Source: JAZNBI01 sp045586995 (GTDB lineage Bacteria; Bacillota; Clostridia; Oscillospirales; CAG-272). From it: a DNA stretch of 35,981 nucleotides. Made by a program: the position numbers and the translations under genes. Location: the NCBI GenBank assembly GCA_045586995.1, contig JAZNBI010000051.1:1-35981 (forward strand), in the 5' to 3' direction. Below the pieces are notes generated by a model. The model was not told where the DNA came from. It searched no databases and worked only from the letters and a program-made list of their open reading frames with translations. Position 1 is the first letter of the stretch, and each line of letters opens with the position of its first letter. Below are positions 6,462 through 14,543 of this stretch, piece by piece.

Positions 6462-7776
6462 CTCCCCCTATCTCTGTTCCCTCCAAAAAGTACACCGTAT
6501 CAAACACAAGCTGCTTTGCCGCATCGATAACATCGGATTTTTTTACATTTTCAAATCCTTTAAAACATTCGTCAATAGTACATTCGACACCAAAAAGCAT
6601 GCGTCCCGCATAGTATTCTTCAACCACCGACGGAGCATCTTCTATTGAACGGTATGAATTATAAAGCGATTTTTTAGCGGCAATAAATTCCTCGTCACTT
6701 ATATTTCCGCAACGCATTTCTTCAATTTGAGCAAGAATTGCATCTCTTGCAACGTCTTTGTTTTTTACGTCAACGCCTGCAGAAATAATATAAGCGCCTT
6801 TATATATGTCATAGGTCGACGAGCAATAATAACAAAGACTCATTTTTTCGCGAACATTTGTAAAAAGCTTTGAAATCACAGAGCCGCCGAGAATTTCATT
6901 ACAAACCAAAAAATCGAAAAATTGCTTGTCGCAAACCGTGTGTCCCGTACGCAAACCGATTACCAATTTTCCTTGAGATACGGGAAGCTTCTCTGTAACG
7001 GTTTTAATATTATCAACCCGAGATTTTACGATGGTAGGAGCAATATTTATAGGTTGGGAAGAAAAATCTCCCATATATTTTTTTACGGTGGAAATTATTT
7101 TTTCCCGCGATGCCGCGCCAATATAAAAGATCTGAATCTTAGCATCCTTTATCATATCGCGATATCTGCAAGTCAGCGTTTCGGACGTAACCGCCTCTAT
7201 CTGCTCTACACTTCCAGCAAGAGAACAACCGTACGGCTCGTCGGCAAACATTATTTCTCGGCAACGCGCGCCTGCGTACGTGCGGGTGTTATTTACCAAG
7301 CTTTTTATCGAATCACAAGTGTTTTGCTTTTCGCTCTCGACGTATTGAGAAACAAAAAGCTGATTTTCGTCAAGCAATGGATCAAACATCATCTGGGAAA
7401 TAATTTCAAAAGTACCGTCAAGTATATCCGTATCATCAAGAACATAATGATTATCAAGAAGCTCGGCAGTGATTCCAAGCAACTGATTATCGCCTCGGCG
7501 TAAATTTTTAATACTCAGATTGACCGCATAAAGATCGTCAAGCCGTTTGTTTATTTCTCCCTGAGTGACATATTTTTTCGTTCCTCTTTTTAAAACCGAC
7601 ATCACCAAAGAATTCAGAGGAGAATTTTCTTTTTCAATAGGCATCACAAAGGAAACCGTGAGATATTCGGTCTTAAATTTATCCGTGTTGATATAATTCA
7701 AGGAAAGCGAATCCGAAAGCGTGATTTTTTTTGGAATCATTCTTTGACCATAACCTTTCTTTTCTGTGTTCTTCAA
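6448..7776 (-). CDS. ymfF: M16 family protein without zinc motif, YmfF-like
   Basis: This is the non-catalytic half of the M16 pair. The 442-aa protein has the family fold signatures: YINTDKFKTEYLTVSFVMP near the N-terminus and an R/Y-type pair (GLRTGHTVCD) in the second lobe. Where HxxEH should be, it reads NSPLNSLVMSVLKRGTKKY, so no zinc can be bound there. It likely forms a heterodimer with the YmfH-like protein encoded by the overlapping downstream gene. The start is uncertain. TTG at 7776 has a weak GTGAG site, while the ATG at 7740 (MIPKKITL) fits the family better but has a poorly spaced site. It is first in the operon with lgt and folD. Confidence 0.88.
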   Translation of the reverse strand: MKNTEKKGYGQRMIPKKITLSDSLSLNYINTDKFKTEYLTVSFVMPIEKENSPLNSLVMSVLKRGTKKYVTQGEINKRLDDLYAVNLSIKNLRRGDNQLLGITAELLDNHYVLDDTDILDGTFEIISQMMFDPLLDENQLFVSQYVESEKQNTCDSIKSLVNNTRTYAGARCREIMFADEPYGCSLAGSVEQIEAVTSETLTCRYRDMIKDAKIQIFYIGAASREKIISTVKKYMGDFSSQPINIAPTIVKSRVDNIKTVTEKLPVSQGKLVIGLRTGHTVCDKQFFDFLVCNEILGGSVISKLFTNVREKMSLCYYCSSTYDIYKGAYIISAGVDVKNKDVARDAILAQIEEMRCGNISDEEFIAAKKSLYNSYRSIEDAPSVVEEYYAGRMLFGVECTIDECFKGFENVKKSDVIDAAKQLVFDTVYFLEGTEIGGDDDE

Positions 7777-7822
7777 GATGCAAAGCTCACAATACAGCTA
7801 TTTTATAATATTATTTATATTT

Positions 7823-7852
7823 TACACCTTTTTGTATTTTTTTTCAATCATT
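7823..7852 (-). promoter_or_regulatory. Promoter of the ymfF-ymfH-lgt-folD operon
   Basis: On the minus strand TTGAAA is followed after 17 bp by TAAAAT (about 7852 to 7823), about 50 nt before the ymfF start. It is the only good promoter seen upstream of these four tightly spaced genes. Confidence 0.7.
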
Positions 7853-7953
7853 ATTTTATTATAAAAAAATTTTTATCACTATGTCATAAAATTTTTTTGT
7901 TATATTATTAAAAAAACACAAATTTTACAATCAATCATTGAAAAATTTAATAG

Positions 7954-7982
7954 TTGATTTTTTGAGATTGCTTTGATATAAT
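7954..7982 (+). promoter_or_regulatory. Promoter of the M23-like gene
   Basis: TTGATT at 7954-7959 and a perfect TATAAT at 7977-7982 are separated by 17 bp, 53 nt before the ATG at 8036. Confidence 0.8.
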
Positions 7983-8035
7983 AGAAATAAACTAAATTAT
8001 TTTTAACTCCTATTACAGGTTTGAAGGGGCAAAAC

Positions 8036-9652
8036 ATGAAAAAAATACCGATTATTATACTTGTATTTATAATTTTGCTTTCGCCTACATATATCGCCAT
8101 TATTAATTATTCGATAATTTCCCAAAAGCCCGAAAACTATTCATCTGTCAGCGGAATAGAGGAAATTACCGACCCTGCGGGAAGGGTTTATTATTTAGAC
8201 GAAAACGATTTAAACGCCAAAGAATTTTATGAGCTTATGTCAAAAATAAACAAGGGCGCAAAAAAATTTTCTTTGCCCGATGTTTCAGAGCTTAAATATT
8301 ATAATTTTGAAATAGTCTATAAAAGCGTTTCGGAAAATATTGTTTTTAACTATTTCTTTTCTACCGATAATAAGAGAAGTTATATGCTTGACAGCGCGGG
8401 CAATGCTTTTATAATACCCGATGCCTACGCGCAAAAATTTCTTTTAACTCCTTATGCCGCGGGCATTTATGACCATTCTTCACCGCCGCAGCTTATCTCC
8501 AATACGGGCGATACTATTTTGCCCAGCTCGCTTTCTTGGAATTATATCATTTATGATAACAGTTTCGTAAATCTCAAAAATCCCGAAACCACCTCCGAAA
8601 TTTTATCGTATAAAAGAAGCGGACGCATTTCCTTTTCGTTCAGCATAGCTCCCGATTATTCCGCAGTTAAAGCATATGACAGCACGGGGCTTATTTACCA
8701 AGGAACGCTCGAAAATCTCTCTTACGCAAATATCGACGAGTCAAAAGCGCTTACTCTCGACATTGAAGCCACCTGGCTCAAAAATTCTTCTCTTGGTTAT
8801 TACGGTACCTCAAGATATCACTTCACTGTAGAACCAAACGAATCGGCAAAATTCTATTTGAGTGAAAATTCAATATCCTCGGGAGAATTTGTGGTTCTTA
8901 CCTGTACCAACATAGCAGATATCTCAAAGATTACATTTTCAAGCGAGCCCGACATTAAATACACCCCCGTTTTCTTCGAGGATGGTATTTATGTGCGTGC
9001 GCTTATTCCGATGAGCATTTATCTTGAATCTCCCAAAACATACAGATTCACCATTTCCTGCGGAAATGCCATACAGCACTTAGACCTTTACGTTGCAAAA
9101 AGAGACGTTTTGGAACGCCAATACAACACCTCAGCAAAAGAAAGTGAATTCGAAAGCGCTATGGCAGAATATAAATCTCTGCTCAAAAATATCGGTTCAA
9201 GCTACGATAACACTAAATATTTTGACGGAACGTTTATCGATTATTCCGAGGACAGTTCAATTAAGGCGTCTATCTTTCTCGGATTCGGTCATCAGCGTAC
9301 CGTTTTCGGAAAATATTCATACAGAATGGACGGCGTAGATTTCAACACAGATTCAACTGGTAGCGATATTCCGGCAGCAAACAGCGGCAATGTTATATAC
9401 AAAGGAAGCTGTGCATATCTTGGAAATTTCGTTGTTATCGACCATGGATTCGGTCTGAAAAGCTGGTATGCAAATCTATCCGAAATAGGCGTTGCGGTAG
9501 GCGACAATGTAGTTAAAGGCCAGTCCGTCGGAAAATCAGGCAATACCGGATTTTCTTATCTCCCAGGCGTATATTTTATGACTACTGTTTTTGACGTACC
9601 GGTTTCGCCGTATACACTTTGGTCCGAAGGCATCGACCTCGGAAACTATTAA
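8036..9652 (+). CDS. Membrane-anchored M23/LytM-domain protein with degenerate active site
   Basis: The 538-aa protein starts at ATG 8036, chosen because GAAGGGG lies 7-8 nt upstream and MKK begins the membrane helix (about 4-26). A large extracytoplasmic region of roughly 400 residues follows and matches nothing I recognise. The C-terminal M23 domain (about 425-525) is recognisable from GVDFNTDSTGSDIPA, GNFVVIDHGFGLKSWYANLSEIG, VGDNVVKGQSVGKSGNTG. D435 is kept, but the first ligand His is M431, the YAHL His is N480, and the HLH pair is G511/Y513. It should therefore not cleave peptidoglycan. SpoIIQ and EnvC-type LytM proteins are precedents for structural or activating roles. It is alone between two terminators or promoters. 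Confidence 0.85.
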   Translation: MKKIPIIILVFIILLSPTYIAIINYSIISQKPENYSSVSGIEEITDPAGRVYYLDENDLNAKEFYELMSKINKGAKKFSLPDVSELKYYNFEIVYKSVSENIVFNYFFSTDNKRSYMLDSAGNAFIIPDAYAQKFLLTPYAAGIYDHSSPPQLISNTGDTILPSSLSWNYIIYDNSFVNLKNPETTSEILSYKRSGRISFSFSIAPDYSAVKAYDSTGLIYQGTLENLSYANIDESKALTLDIEATWLKNSSLGYYGTSRYHFTVEPNESAKFYLSENSISSGEFVVLTCTNIADISKITFSSEPDIKYTPVFFEDGIYVRALIPMSIYLESPKTYRFTISCGNAIQHLDLYVAKRDVLERQYNTSAKESEFESAMAEYKSLLKNIGSSYDNTKYFDGTFIDYSEDSSIKASIFLGFGHQRTVFGKYSYRMDGVDFNTDSTGSDIPAANSGNVIYKGSCAYLGNFVVIDHGFGLKSWYANLSEIGVAVGDNVVKGQSVGKSGNTGFSYLPGVYFMTTVFDVPVSPYTLWSEGIDLGNY

Positions 9653-9679
9653 CTTTATATAGGACTCAAAATATTTTAA

Positions 9680-9713
9680 AATGGGCTGTTGCGCGTATGT
9701 GCAACAGCCCATT
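9680..9713. terminator. Bidirectional terminator between convergent genes
   Basis: A perfect 13-bp stem (aatgggctgttgc at 9680-9692 with gcaacagcccatt at 9701-9713) with an 8-nt loop lies 27 nt after the M23-like gene and 17 nt before the end of the convergent dehydrogenase gene. Confidence 0.8.
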
Positions 9714-9730
9714 TAAGCTTACCTTGTTCA

Positions 9731-10681
9731 TTATAAATCAACACGATTTCGACGCTCGCCCTTTAAAAACGCTTCTATATTAGCGCAAATTTCATTAACA
9801 CAACGAACTCTTGCTTCATATGCCCCCCACGCCATATGAGGAGTCAAACAAACATTGTTAAAATTGCGAATTTCATAAAAAGGATGCTCGGCGCGAAAAG
9901 GTTCAGAAGAATAAACATCCGAGCCAAGTCCGCCCAATTTGTGATTCTTAATCGCTTGTGCAAGTGCTTTTTCATCTGTCACAGCACCTCTTGCAACGTT
10001 AACAACAATAGCGTCCCGCTTCATCATTCCTATTCGTTCTCTGTTTATAAGCTCACGAGTTGCCTCGCTCATAGGAACGTGAATAGAAATAATATCGGCA
10101 TTTTTACACAACGTATCTATATCAACACATTCAAATTCTTTGTCGGGCGTACGCTTGCAGGCAATAACGCGGCACCCGAATGCGCGAGCGATCTGTGCAA
10201 CCTTACGGCCTATATTACCGAGTCCAACAATTCCCCAAACCTTTGATGAAAGCTCGTGATATACCGGAATTAAACGATTTGCCACATTCCCTGCCGAATA
10301 GCTGCCGTCCTTGATATATTCGGTATATTCCGGAAGGTGATTTATAAGCGACAATGCAAGCGCGACGGTGATCTGTGCAACACTGTCGGTTGAATATCCC
10401 ACAACATTGCAAATTGCAATATTATTCTCTTTACAATATTTAATGTCTATGTTATCAAATCCCGTGGCAGCTACACAAATCAACTTGAGATTTTTTGCAT
10501 ATGCAAGATTTTCACTGTAAAGCTTTACCTTATTTATTATGACGACGTCACAATCGGCAATCCGCTTTGCAACATTTTCCGCGTCGGTCGTTTGGTATAT
10601 TTCAACCAAGCCGAAGCTTTCAAGAGCCGAAAGCTCAATATCGTCGCCAAGAGTAGCAGCATCCAAAACAACAATTTTCAT
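9731..10681 (-). CDS. D-isomer-specific 2-hydroxyacid dehydrogenase, NAD(P)-dependent
   Basis: Cytosolic oxidoreductase of the D-lactate/glycerate/phosphoglycerate dehydrogenase family, reducing a 2-keto acid or the reverse. I place the start at ATG 10681 (MKIVVLDA), giving 316 aa, the normal length. An upstream in-frame start would add 17 basic residues that overlap the preceding gene. The Rossmann loop GLGNIG is at 153-158. The catalytic set is R231 (VNVARGAV), E260 (SDVYSSEP) and H282 (LTPHMAWGA). The PHMAWGA ending and overall pattern resemble hydroxypyruvate/glyoxylate reductases, but the substrate cannot be read from sequence. It begins 11 nt after the repressor gene on the same strand, so both may share a transcript. 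Confidence 0.92.
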   Translation of the reverse strand: MKIVVLDAATLGDDIELSALESFGLVEIYQTTDAENVAKRIADCDVVIINKVKLYSENLAYAKNLKLICVAATGFDNIDIKYCKENNIAICNVVGYSTDSVAQITVALALSLINHLPEYTEYIKDGSYSAGNVANRLIPVYHELSSKVWGIVGLGNIGRKVAQIARAFGCRVIACKRTPDKEFECVDIDTLCKNADIISIHVPMSEATRELINRERIGMMKRDAIVVNVARGAVTDEKALAQAIKNHKLGGLGSDVYSSEPFRAEHPFYEIRNFNNVCLTPHMAWGAYEARVRCVNEICANIEAFLKGERRNRVDL

Positions 10682-10692
10682 ATCGGTAAAAC

Positions 10693-11499
10693 TCACTTTC
10701 TTTTGAGCTTTCCGACGACTCTTCCGGCGCAAACCGCGTTGTCGAAATCCTTTAAAAGAATATCGCCGTAATCCTTGTTGAGCGAAATAAGACGGTCGCC
10801 GCCATAAACCTTAAAATAACCGTCTCCGTCAAGTATAAATATACCGAGCTCACCTTCCTCTACCGAGTCACATTCCTGAACGAGCAATATATCGCCATCA
10901 TGAAATTTCGGTTCCATACTATTGCCTTTGATTCTCAATGCATAATCGGCGGGCTTGGTTTTTACGTTATCGGGTATATTTATTTCTTCAGCGGTCGATT
11001 CGTCAAGAAATACTCCGACGCCTGCGGAAACCGGCAAATTGTAAAGCGAAATAATACGCTTTGCAAATTCGTTTACGGTAGGACGTCTGACGGTTTTCTT
11101 TGTACGGCCCGGTTTGCCATTGGGATAAAGAATTTTTGCGCTGTTCTCATTCGCTGTGACGCGCATACTTTCGGCAGAATATTCCACTTCTTTATCAAGC
11201 ACAAGCCCGACAATTGATTTTCCTCGCTCGTCAAGTCCTCTGTAATCCGTAATAAATTTGATTTCACTGTCATCAAGTGTAAAATTATTTGTATTGTCGG
11301 GTATGCCCGTTACAATATAATCAAGCGAACAATCCAGCGCGCTGCAGATCAAAACCATATTGGAAAGCTTAGGCGAATCGGAAAATCCCGCCAAAATTTT
11401 ACTTATAGTGCCAAGAGGTATTCCGGTGATTTTAGAAAGCTTTTCGTTTGTTATTTTCTTTTCACTTTTAATTTTTTTAATCCTGTCAAGATAATCCAT
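10693..11499 (-). CDS. XRE-family HTH repressor with S24 (LexA/cI-type) autoprotease domain
   Basis: The 268-aa protein joins an XRE helix-turn-helix (residues about 4-63, with LSKITGIPLGTISKILAG) to an S24 peptidase domain through a basic linker near 130-140. The self-cleavage site looks like A159-G160 (LPVSAGVGVF). The catalytic serine is S194 (IKGNSMEPKFHDGD) and the lysine is K230 (GYFKVY). The Ser-Lys spacing of 36 is near that of LexA. Such proteins inactivate themselves in response to RecA filaments. They serve either as phage repressors or as host stress regulators. It is divergent from a small membrane protein gene, with facing consensus promoters, so control of that gene and of itself is likely. 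The dehydrogenase downstream may be co-transcribed. Confidence 0.9.
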   Translation of the reverse strand: MDYLDRIKKIKSEKKITNEKLSKITGIPLGTISKILAGFSDSPKLSNMVLICSALDCSLDYIVTGIPDNTNNFTLDDSEIKFITDYRGLDERGKSIVGLVLDKEVEYSAESMRVTANENSAKILYPNGKPGRTKKTVRRPTVNEFAKRIISLYNLPVSAGVGVFLDESTAEEINIPDNVKTKPADYALRIKGNSMEPKFHDGDILLVQECDSVEEGELGIFILDGDGYFKVYGGDRLISLNKDYGDILLKDFDNAVCAGRVVGKLKRK

Positions 11500-11530
11500 A
11501 AAATCCCCCTGTATTTTCTTTTATGGAATA

Positions 11531-11559
11531 ATTATACCACCACATCGGGCATTTGTAAA
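11531..11559 (-). promoter_or_regulatory. Promoter of the XRE-S24 repressor gene
   Basis: On the minus strand TTTACA (11559-11554) and a perfect TATAAT (11536-11531) are separated by 17 bp. The -10 is preceded by GATGTGGTGG, resembling the GTGTGG before the -10 of the divergent promoter. This shared flank may be part of an operator. Confidence 0.85.
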
Positions 11560-11600
11560 GAGTTTTTTAGAAAAAAATTGTCAAAAATTGAAAAAATATA

Positions 11601-11629
11601 TTGACAAAGCTTTTTAAGTGTGGTATAAT
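11601..11629 (+). promoter_or_regulatory. Promoter of the small membrane protein gene
   Basis: A perfect TTGACA at 11601-11606 and a perfect TATAAT at 11624-11629 are separated by 17 bp. Directly downstream, at 11641-11650, is the palindrome CCAAATTTGG, placed where a bound repressor would block elongation or initiation. Confidence 0.9.
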
Positions 11630-11640
11630 CGCATTGTAAA

Positions 11641-11650
11641 CCAAATTTGG
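11641..11650. promoter_or_regulatory. Palindrome CCAAATTTGG, possible operator
   Basis: A perfect 10-bp palindrome lies at the expected transcript start of the small membrane protein gene, 12 nt after the -10 box. An operator role for the adjacent XRE-S24 repressor is inferred from position only. Confidence 0.35.
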
Positions 11651-11666
11651 AATTTTGGAGGGTGTT

Positions 11667-11975
11667 ATGAATAACGCGTATAACGATTTTTCGAGAAACG
11701 AAGTCCATTATAGAAAGTATGACAAAAGCAATGTTGCTTTGAAAGAAAAATCAATTTCCGTCTTGGAGATGCTGCTTTGTACCATAGATAATATAATTTC
11801 GCTTATAACGTCAAAGAATTTTTTAACCGTCTTGAAGGTTCTTGTTTGTGTTGCCTGCTTCTTTGGGTTTATAGGAATTATAGGCGGTATAGATAACGGA
11901 AGCATTACACTCGGTCAAGGCATTGTTTATTCCTTGCTCGCGATTTTTATTGAGCTTATCTGTTTTCGTAAATAA
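11667..11975 (+). CDS. Small two-helix membrane protein, unknown function
   Basis: This 102-aa protein is unrecognised. The start at ATG 11667 (MNNAYNDF) is fixed by a GGAGGG site 5 nt upstream. A polar N-terminal half of about 47 residues is followed by a hydrophobic segment at about 50-70 (FLTVLKVLVCVACFFGFIGI). A short GGIDNGSI turn and a second hydrophobic segment at about 78-98 come next, ending in FRK. Two membrane helices with a short hairpin are therefore expected. It has a very strong promoter and is divergent from the XRE-S24 repressor, which suggests stress-induced expression. Its 3' end overlaps the convergent spoIIP stop by 20 bp. Small SOS membrane proteins such as YneA-type division inhibitors are a loose parallel, without sequence support. 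Confidence 0.72.
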   Translation: MNNAYNDFSRNEVHYRKYDKSNVALKEKSISVLEMLLCTIDNIISLITSKNFLTVLKVLVCVACFFGFIGIIGGIDNGSITLGQGIVYSLLAIFIELICFRK

Positions 11976-13281
11976 TTTTTGAAAGTGCTGCGGCGACGTG
12001 CTCAGCCGCAACCAATGCTTCCTCTTGCGTATTTCCGCTTGTTCCCACTTCAATAAGCAGCGACACCTGTGCCATTTGTTGATTATATGAAGATTTTTTT
12101 AAGTATGTAGGTCTTGAAAGATTCGGTGCTTTAAGATTTAATTCTTCCCTTAATCTAAGCGAAAATGCCAAATTACTCTGCCATGTGTCGTATGTAGTTC
12201 CGTTGGCATCACTTCCTACAACACTCATGACCTGTGCCGATACATCATCGCCCACCCTTGCGACAGCGCGCACAAGCGAACCGTCGGCGGTAAGTACAGA
12301 ATCTCTGTGAATGTCAAATACATACTTTATCGAAGGGTATTTCTCCAAATATTCACGTATTGCCTCTGCCGAGCGCGCATACGAATTTTTATATGATTCC
12401 TTATCATACATTTCTTCGCTGTGAATCGTGGGTATTCCATTTGCGTTTAACAATTCGCTTATTCGGGCTCCTACCGATACAACATTTTTTGTTATGTCGG
12501 TCGAGCGGGCGATTTCTTCATCATTTGAATATGAATTTTTACCTTTTTCGGTATATGACTCGGTTCCGTGAGTATGTATTATCAACACAATCGGTTTGCT
12601 CTTGTCAAAAGCATTTTCCGTCTTGTTTATTTCCTTATTGAATACATCCTTCAATACATCGGTATCTATTTTATAATCGGTTTCATTGTTTATGTATGTA
12701 TTTCCTAATTTTGACGCACTTAAATCCATAGGTAAAATAGCATTTTCATTATTGGGAACACTGCTGCGGTCAAAGTAATATATGTCTTCGGCTGTATCGT
12801 CCGGTTTATTTTCGTTTGGAGCTTTGTCGGCTCCGTTTTCTTTTTTATTTTCTTCTTCGGTTTTATCGGTAGCATCATCCGTGTTTTCCCCATCTTCGGG
12901 ATTTTTATTGTCGGAATCAATTTCATTTTTCAGCGTTTCGTCAGCTTCGCCATCCTTAATATTGTCTTGCTTCTTAAAAACCAACGGCGTAAAGCTTCTT
13001 TCAAGCATTAATTCCGAAAAGCTTATGTTGCGTATTTCTTCTCCCAAAAGCCGTCCCATTAACAGCTCGGTAATTCTTCCGTCGCCAAAAAAGCCGCTCA
13101 ATGCTTCGGTAACTACAAAAGCCAAGATATAAAGAGCAACCGAAACCGTTATTATACAATAGAAAACATATCCGTGGTTGCTTCTTTTTTTCTCGTACTC
13201 CATAAATTCACCGATTTTAATTTCGGTTGAAATATTTTCTTGAAAATTGTCATAAGGAATCGGTTTTGATGTTTTTTTCAT
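11956..13281 (-). CDS. spoIIP: Stage II sporulation protein P, cell-wall amidase
   Basis: Membrane-anchored peptidoglycan hydrolase of the engulfment machinery (with SpoIID and SpoIIM). In the 441-aa protein a cytoplasmic N-tail of about 36 residues precedes one membrane helix (38-60). An acidic, low-complexity linker at about 108-168, rich in D, E, N and K, leads to the amidase-like domain. Zinc-site candidates are the histidines of IIHTHGTES (235-242), DIHRDS (323-328) and the glutamate of LIEVGTSGNT near the C-terminus. The gene follows gpr by 56 nt, the classical gpr-spoIIP order. The start at 13281 has a GAGGGG site placed rather close. ATG at codon 27 is an alternative. Confidence 0.95.
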   Translation of the reverse strand: MKKTSKPIPYDNFQENISTEIKIGEFMEYEKKRSNHGYVFYCIITVSVALYILAFVVTEALSGFFGDGRITELLMGRLLGEEIRNISFSELMLERSFTPLVFKKQDNIKDGEADETLKNEIDSDNKNPEDGENTDDATDKTEEENKKENGADKAPNENKPDDTAEDIYYFDRSSVPNNENAILPMDLSASKLGNTYINNETDYKIDTDVLKDVFNKEINKTENAFDKSKPIVLIIHTHGTESYTEKGKNSYSNDEEIARSTDITKNVVSVGARISELLNANGIPTIHSEEMYDKESYKNSYARSAEAIREYLEKYPSIKYVFDIHRDSVLTADGSLVRAVARVGDDVSAQVMSVVGSDANGTTYDTWQSNLAFSLRLREELNLKAPNLSRPTYLKKSSYNQQMAQVSLLIEVGTSGNTQEEALVAAEHVAAALSKIIYENR

Positions 13282-13337
13282 AGCCCCTCATCTCTTTCGT
13301 TTTTTATAATATTTATGAGTAATGTGGTGATTTTATG

Positions 13338-14225
13338 TCAGGAAAACGAAAAAGCTTGTCCGAGCGAACGAGAAAGTAAAAGAGAACCCTCTTTTATAAG
13401 CTCATCACTTTCTTTAGGCGACACAAAAAAATTATTACCATTTTCGAGAACGTTGTATAATTCTTCGCTCACATCCTCAATACCGGCTTTTTGTAAAGCA
13501 TCGTAAACCAAGGTTGAAGACGACACTACCGTAGGAACACCGATAGATATAACGGGAATTCCGAGCGTTTGGTGCGATATTGCTTTTCTTGCATTTCCGA
13601 TACCTCCGCCCGGCTGAATCCCACTGTCGGATAATTGGATAGTTGTAGCCAAACGCTCGCAGGAACGTGCGGCAAGTGCATCGATTGCAATCACAAGCTT
13701 CGGCTGTGCGCTTTTGCAAGCCCCCTTTATAAGTTCCAACGTTTCTATACCCGTCTGTCCCACAACCCCCGGAGAAATCGCCGATATTCTGCACATACGC
13801 ATAAGCTTAAAGGTATCCGGATCAAATACGCTTATATGTCTTGATACCGTAATTTTTCTGACAGTTTCAGGTCCTAAGGCATCGGCAGTTATATTTTCGT
13901 TTCCCAGTCCGACTATCAAAACACTGAAATTATCATCTGCCGAACAGCAACAAACGCTTTCCGCAAGCGCTCTTATTTCATTTGCCAAAAGTTCTGAGAT
14001 TTTATCTTCCTGATCCTGATAAAAATCCCAAATCCTTCCGCACTCGAAGGTAATATATCTGCCTATTGGCTTTCCGAGTGCCTTTGCCGATTTCTCGCTT
14101 TTTATATGAAGTCTTGCCACGCTGCAAAATTCGGTTTCTTCTACGGAATATTCGTTTCCGCTCATAAATTCCTCGTTGGTAATGTCACATTCGCATGCCA
14201 AATCGGTTCTGCTGTAATTTTTCAT
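13338..14225 (-). CDS. gpr: Spore germination protease (GPR)
   Basis: Aspartic-type endopeptidase that degrades small acid-soluble spore proteins during germination. It is made in the forespore as a zymogen. The start at ATG 14225 (MKNYSRTDLACE) is favoured by a GGGTGG site 9-10 nt upstream and gives 295 aa. An upstream GTG would add 10 residues. The RTDLACE segment matches the usual propeptide region. LIVGLGNENITADALGPET, ISPGVVGQTGIET and VIAIDALAARS carry the conserved acidic positions. SDSGIQPGGGIGN and SIGVPTVV complete the family signature. Followed by spoIIP on the same strand. I could not identify a sigma-F/G promoter with confidence. Confidence 0.95.
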   Translation of the reverse strand: MKNYSRTDLACECDITNEEFMSGNEYSVEETEFCSVARLHIKSEKSAKALGKPIGRYITFECGRIWDFYQDQEDKISELLANEIRALAESVCCCSADDNFSVLIVGLGNENITADALGPETVRKITVSRHISVFDPDTFKLMRMCRISAISPGVVGQTGIETLELIKGACKSAQPKLVIAIDALAARSCERLATTIQLSDSGIQPGGGIGNARKAISHQTLGIPVISIGVPTVVSSSTLVYDALQKAGIEDVSEELYNVLENGNNFFVSPKESDELIKEGSLLLSRSLGQAFSFS

Positions 14226-14311
14226 ATCATAATACCACCCAAAATATTTTTTCACAATAATTCTGCGAAAAAAATTAACAAAATATACATTATTATAATG
14301 GAATATTTCTA

Positions 14312-14340
14312 TTGCTTTTTTATGGGTGTTAGGATATAAT
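14312..14340 (+). promoter_or_regulatory. Upstream promoter of the peptide-binding lipoprotein gene
   Basis: TTGCTT (14312-14317) and a perfect TATAAT (14335-14340) lie 17 bp apart. A transcript from here would have a leader of roughly 200 nt before the ATG at 14544. I recognise no riboswitch in that leader. Confidence 0.55.
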
Positions 14341-14464
14341 AGTTCTGGATGTTCGTATATTGTATACCTTCAGAATATTGTTCTAATAGCATAGTCATTT
14401 TGTACATAAATCTCAAAATTTATTGTGCATCTATCCAAACATTGCTTCTTTAGCGCTTATTTTA

Positions 14465-14493
14465 TTGATTATCGACGAGAAAAGTGTTATAAT
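14465..14493 (+). promoter_or_regulatory. Proximal promoter of the peptide-binding lipoprotein gene
   Basis: TTGATT (14465-14470) and a perfect TATAAT (14488-14493) are 17 bp apart, about 50 nt before the ATG. Confidence 0.8.
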
Positions 14494-14543
14494 AGACGAG
14501 GTATTCTTTTCAGTTCTTATTTTTCAGGAGGATGATTTTTTTT

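Noticed and set aside
7900..8100. 66-codon minus-strand frame over the promoter of the M23-like gene
   Set aside because: AT-rich composition, no binding site, and it overlaps a clear promoter and start on the plus strand.
10682..10732. Longer N-terminus for the 2-hydroxyacid dehydrogenase
   Set aside because: The added residues (MRRKSRRKAQKK...) overlap the repressor gene in another frame and are not part of the family fold.
12782..13132. 116-codon plus-strand frame rich in serine
   Set aside because: It is a shadow of the acidic linker of SpoIIP, where GAA/GAT-rich codons read as serine-rich codons in antisense.
14226..14311. Possible sigma-F/G promoter before gpr
   Set aside because: GTATA and a CAGAATTA-like box are seen, but the match to a forespore consensus is too weak to report as a feature.
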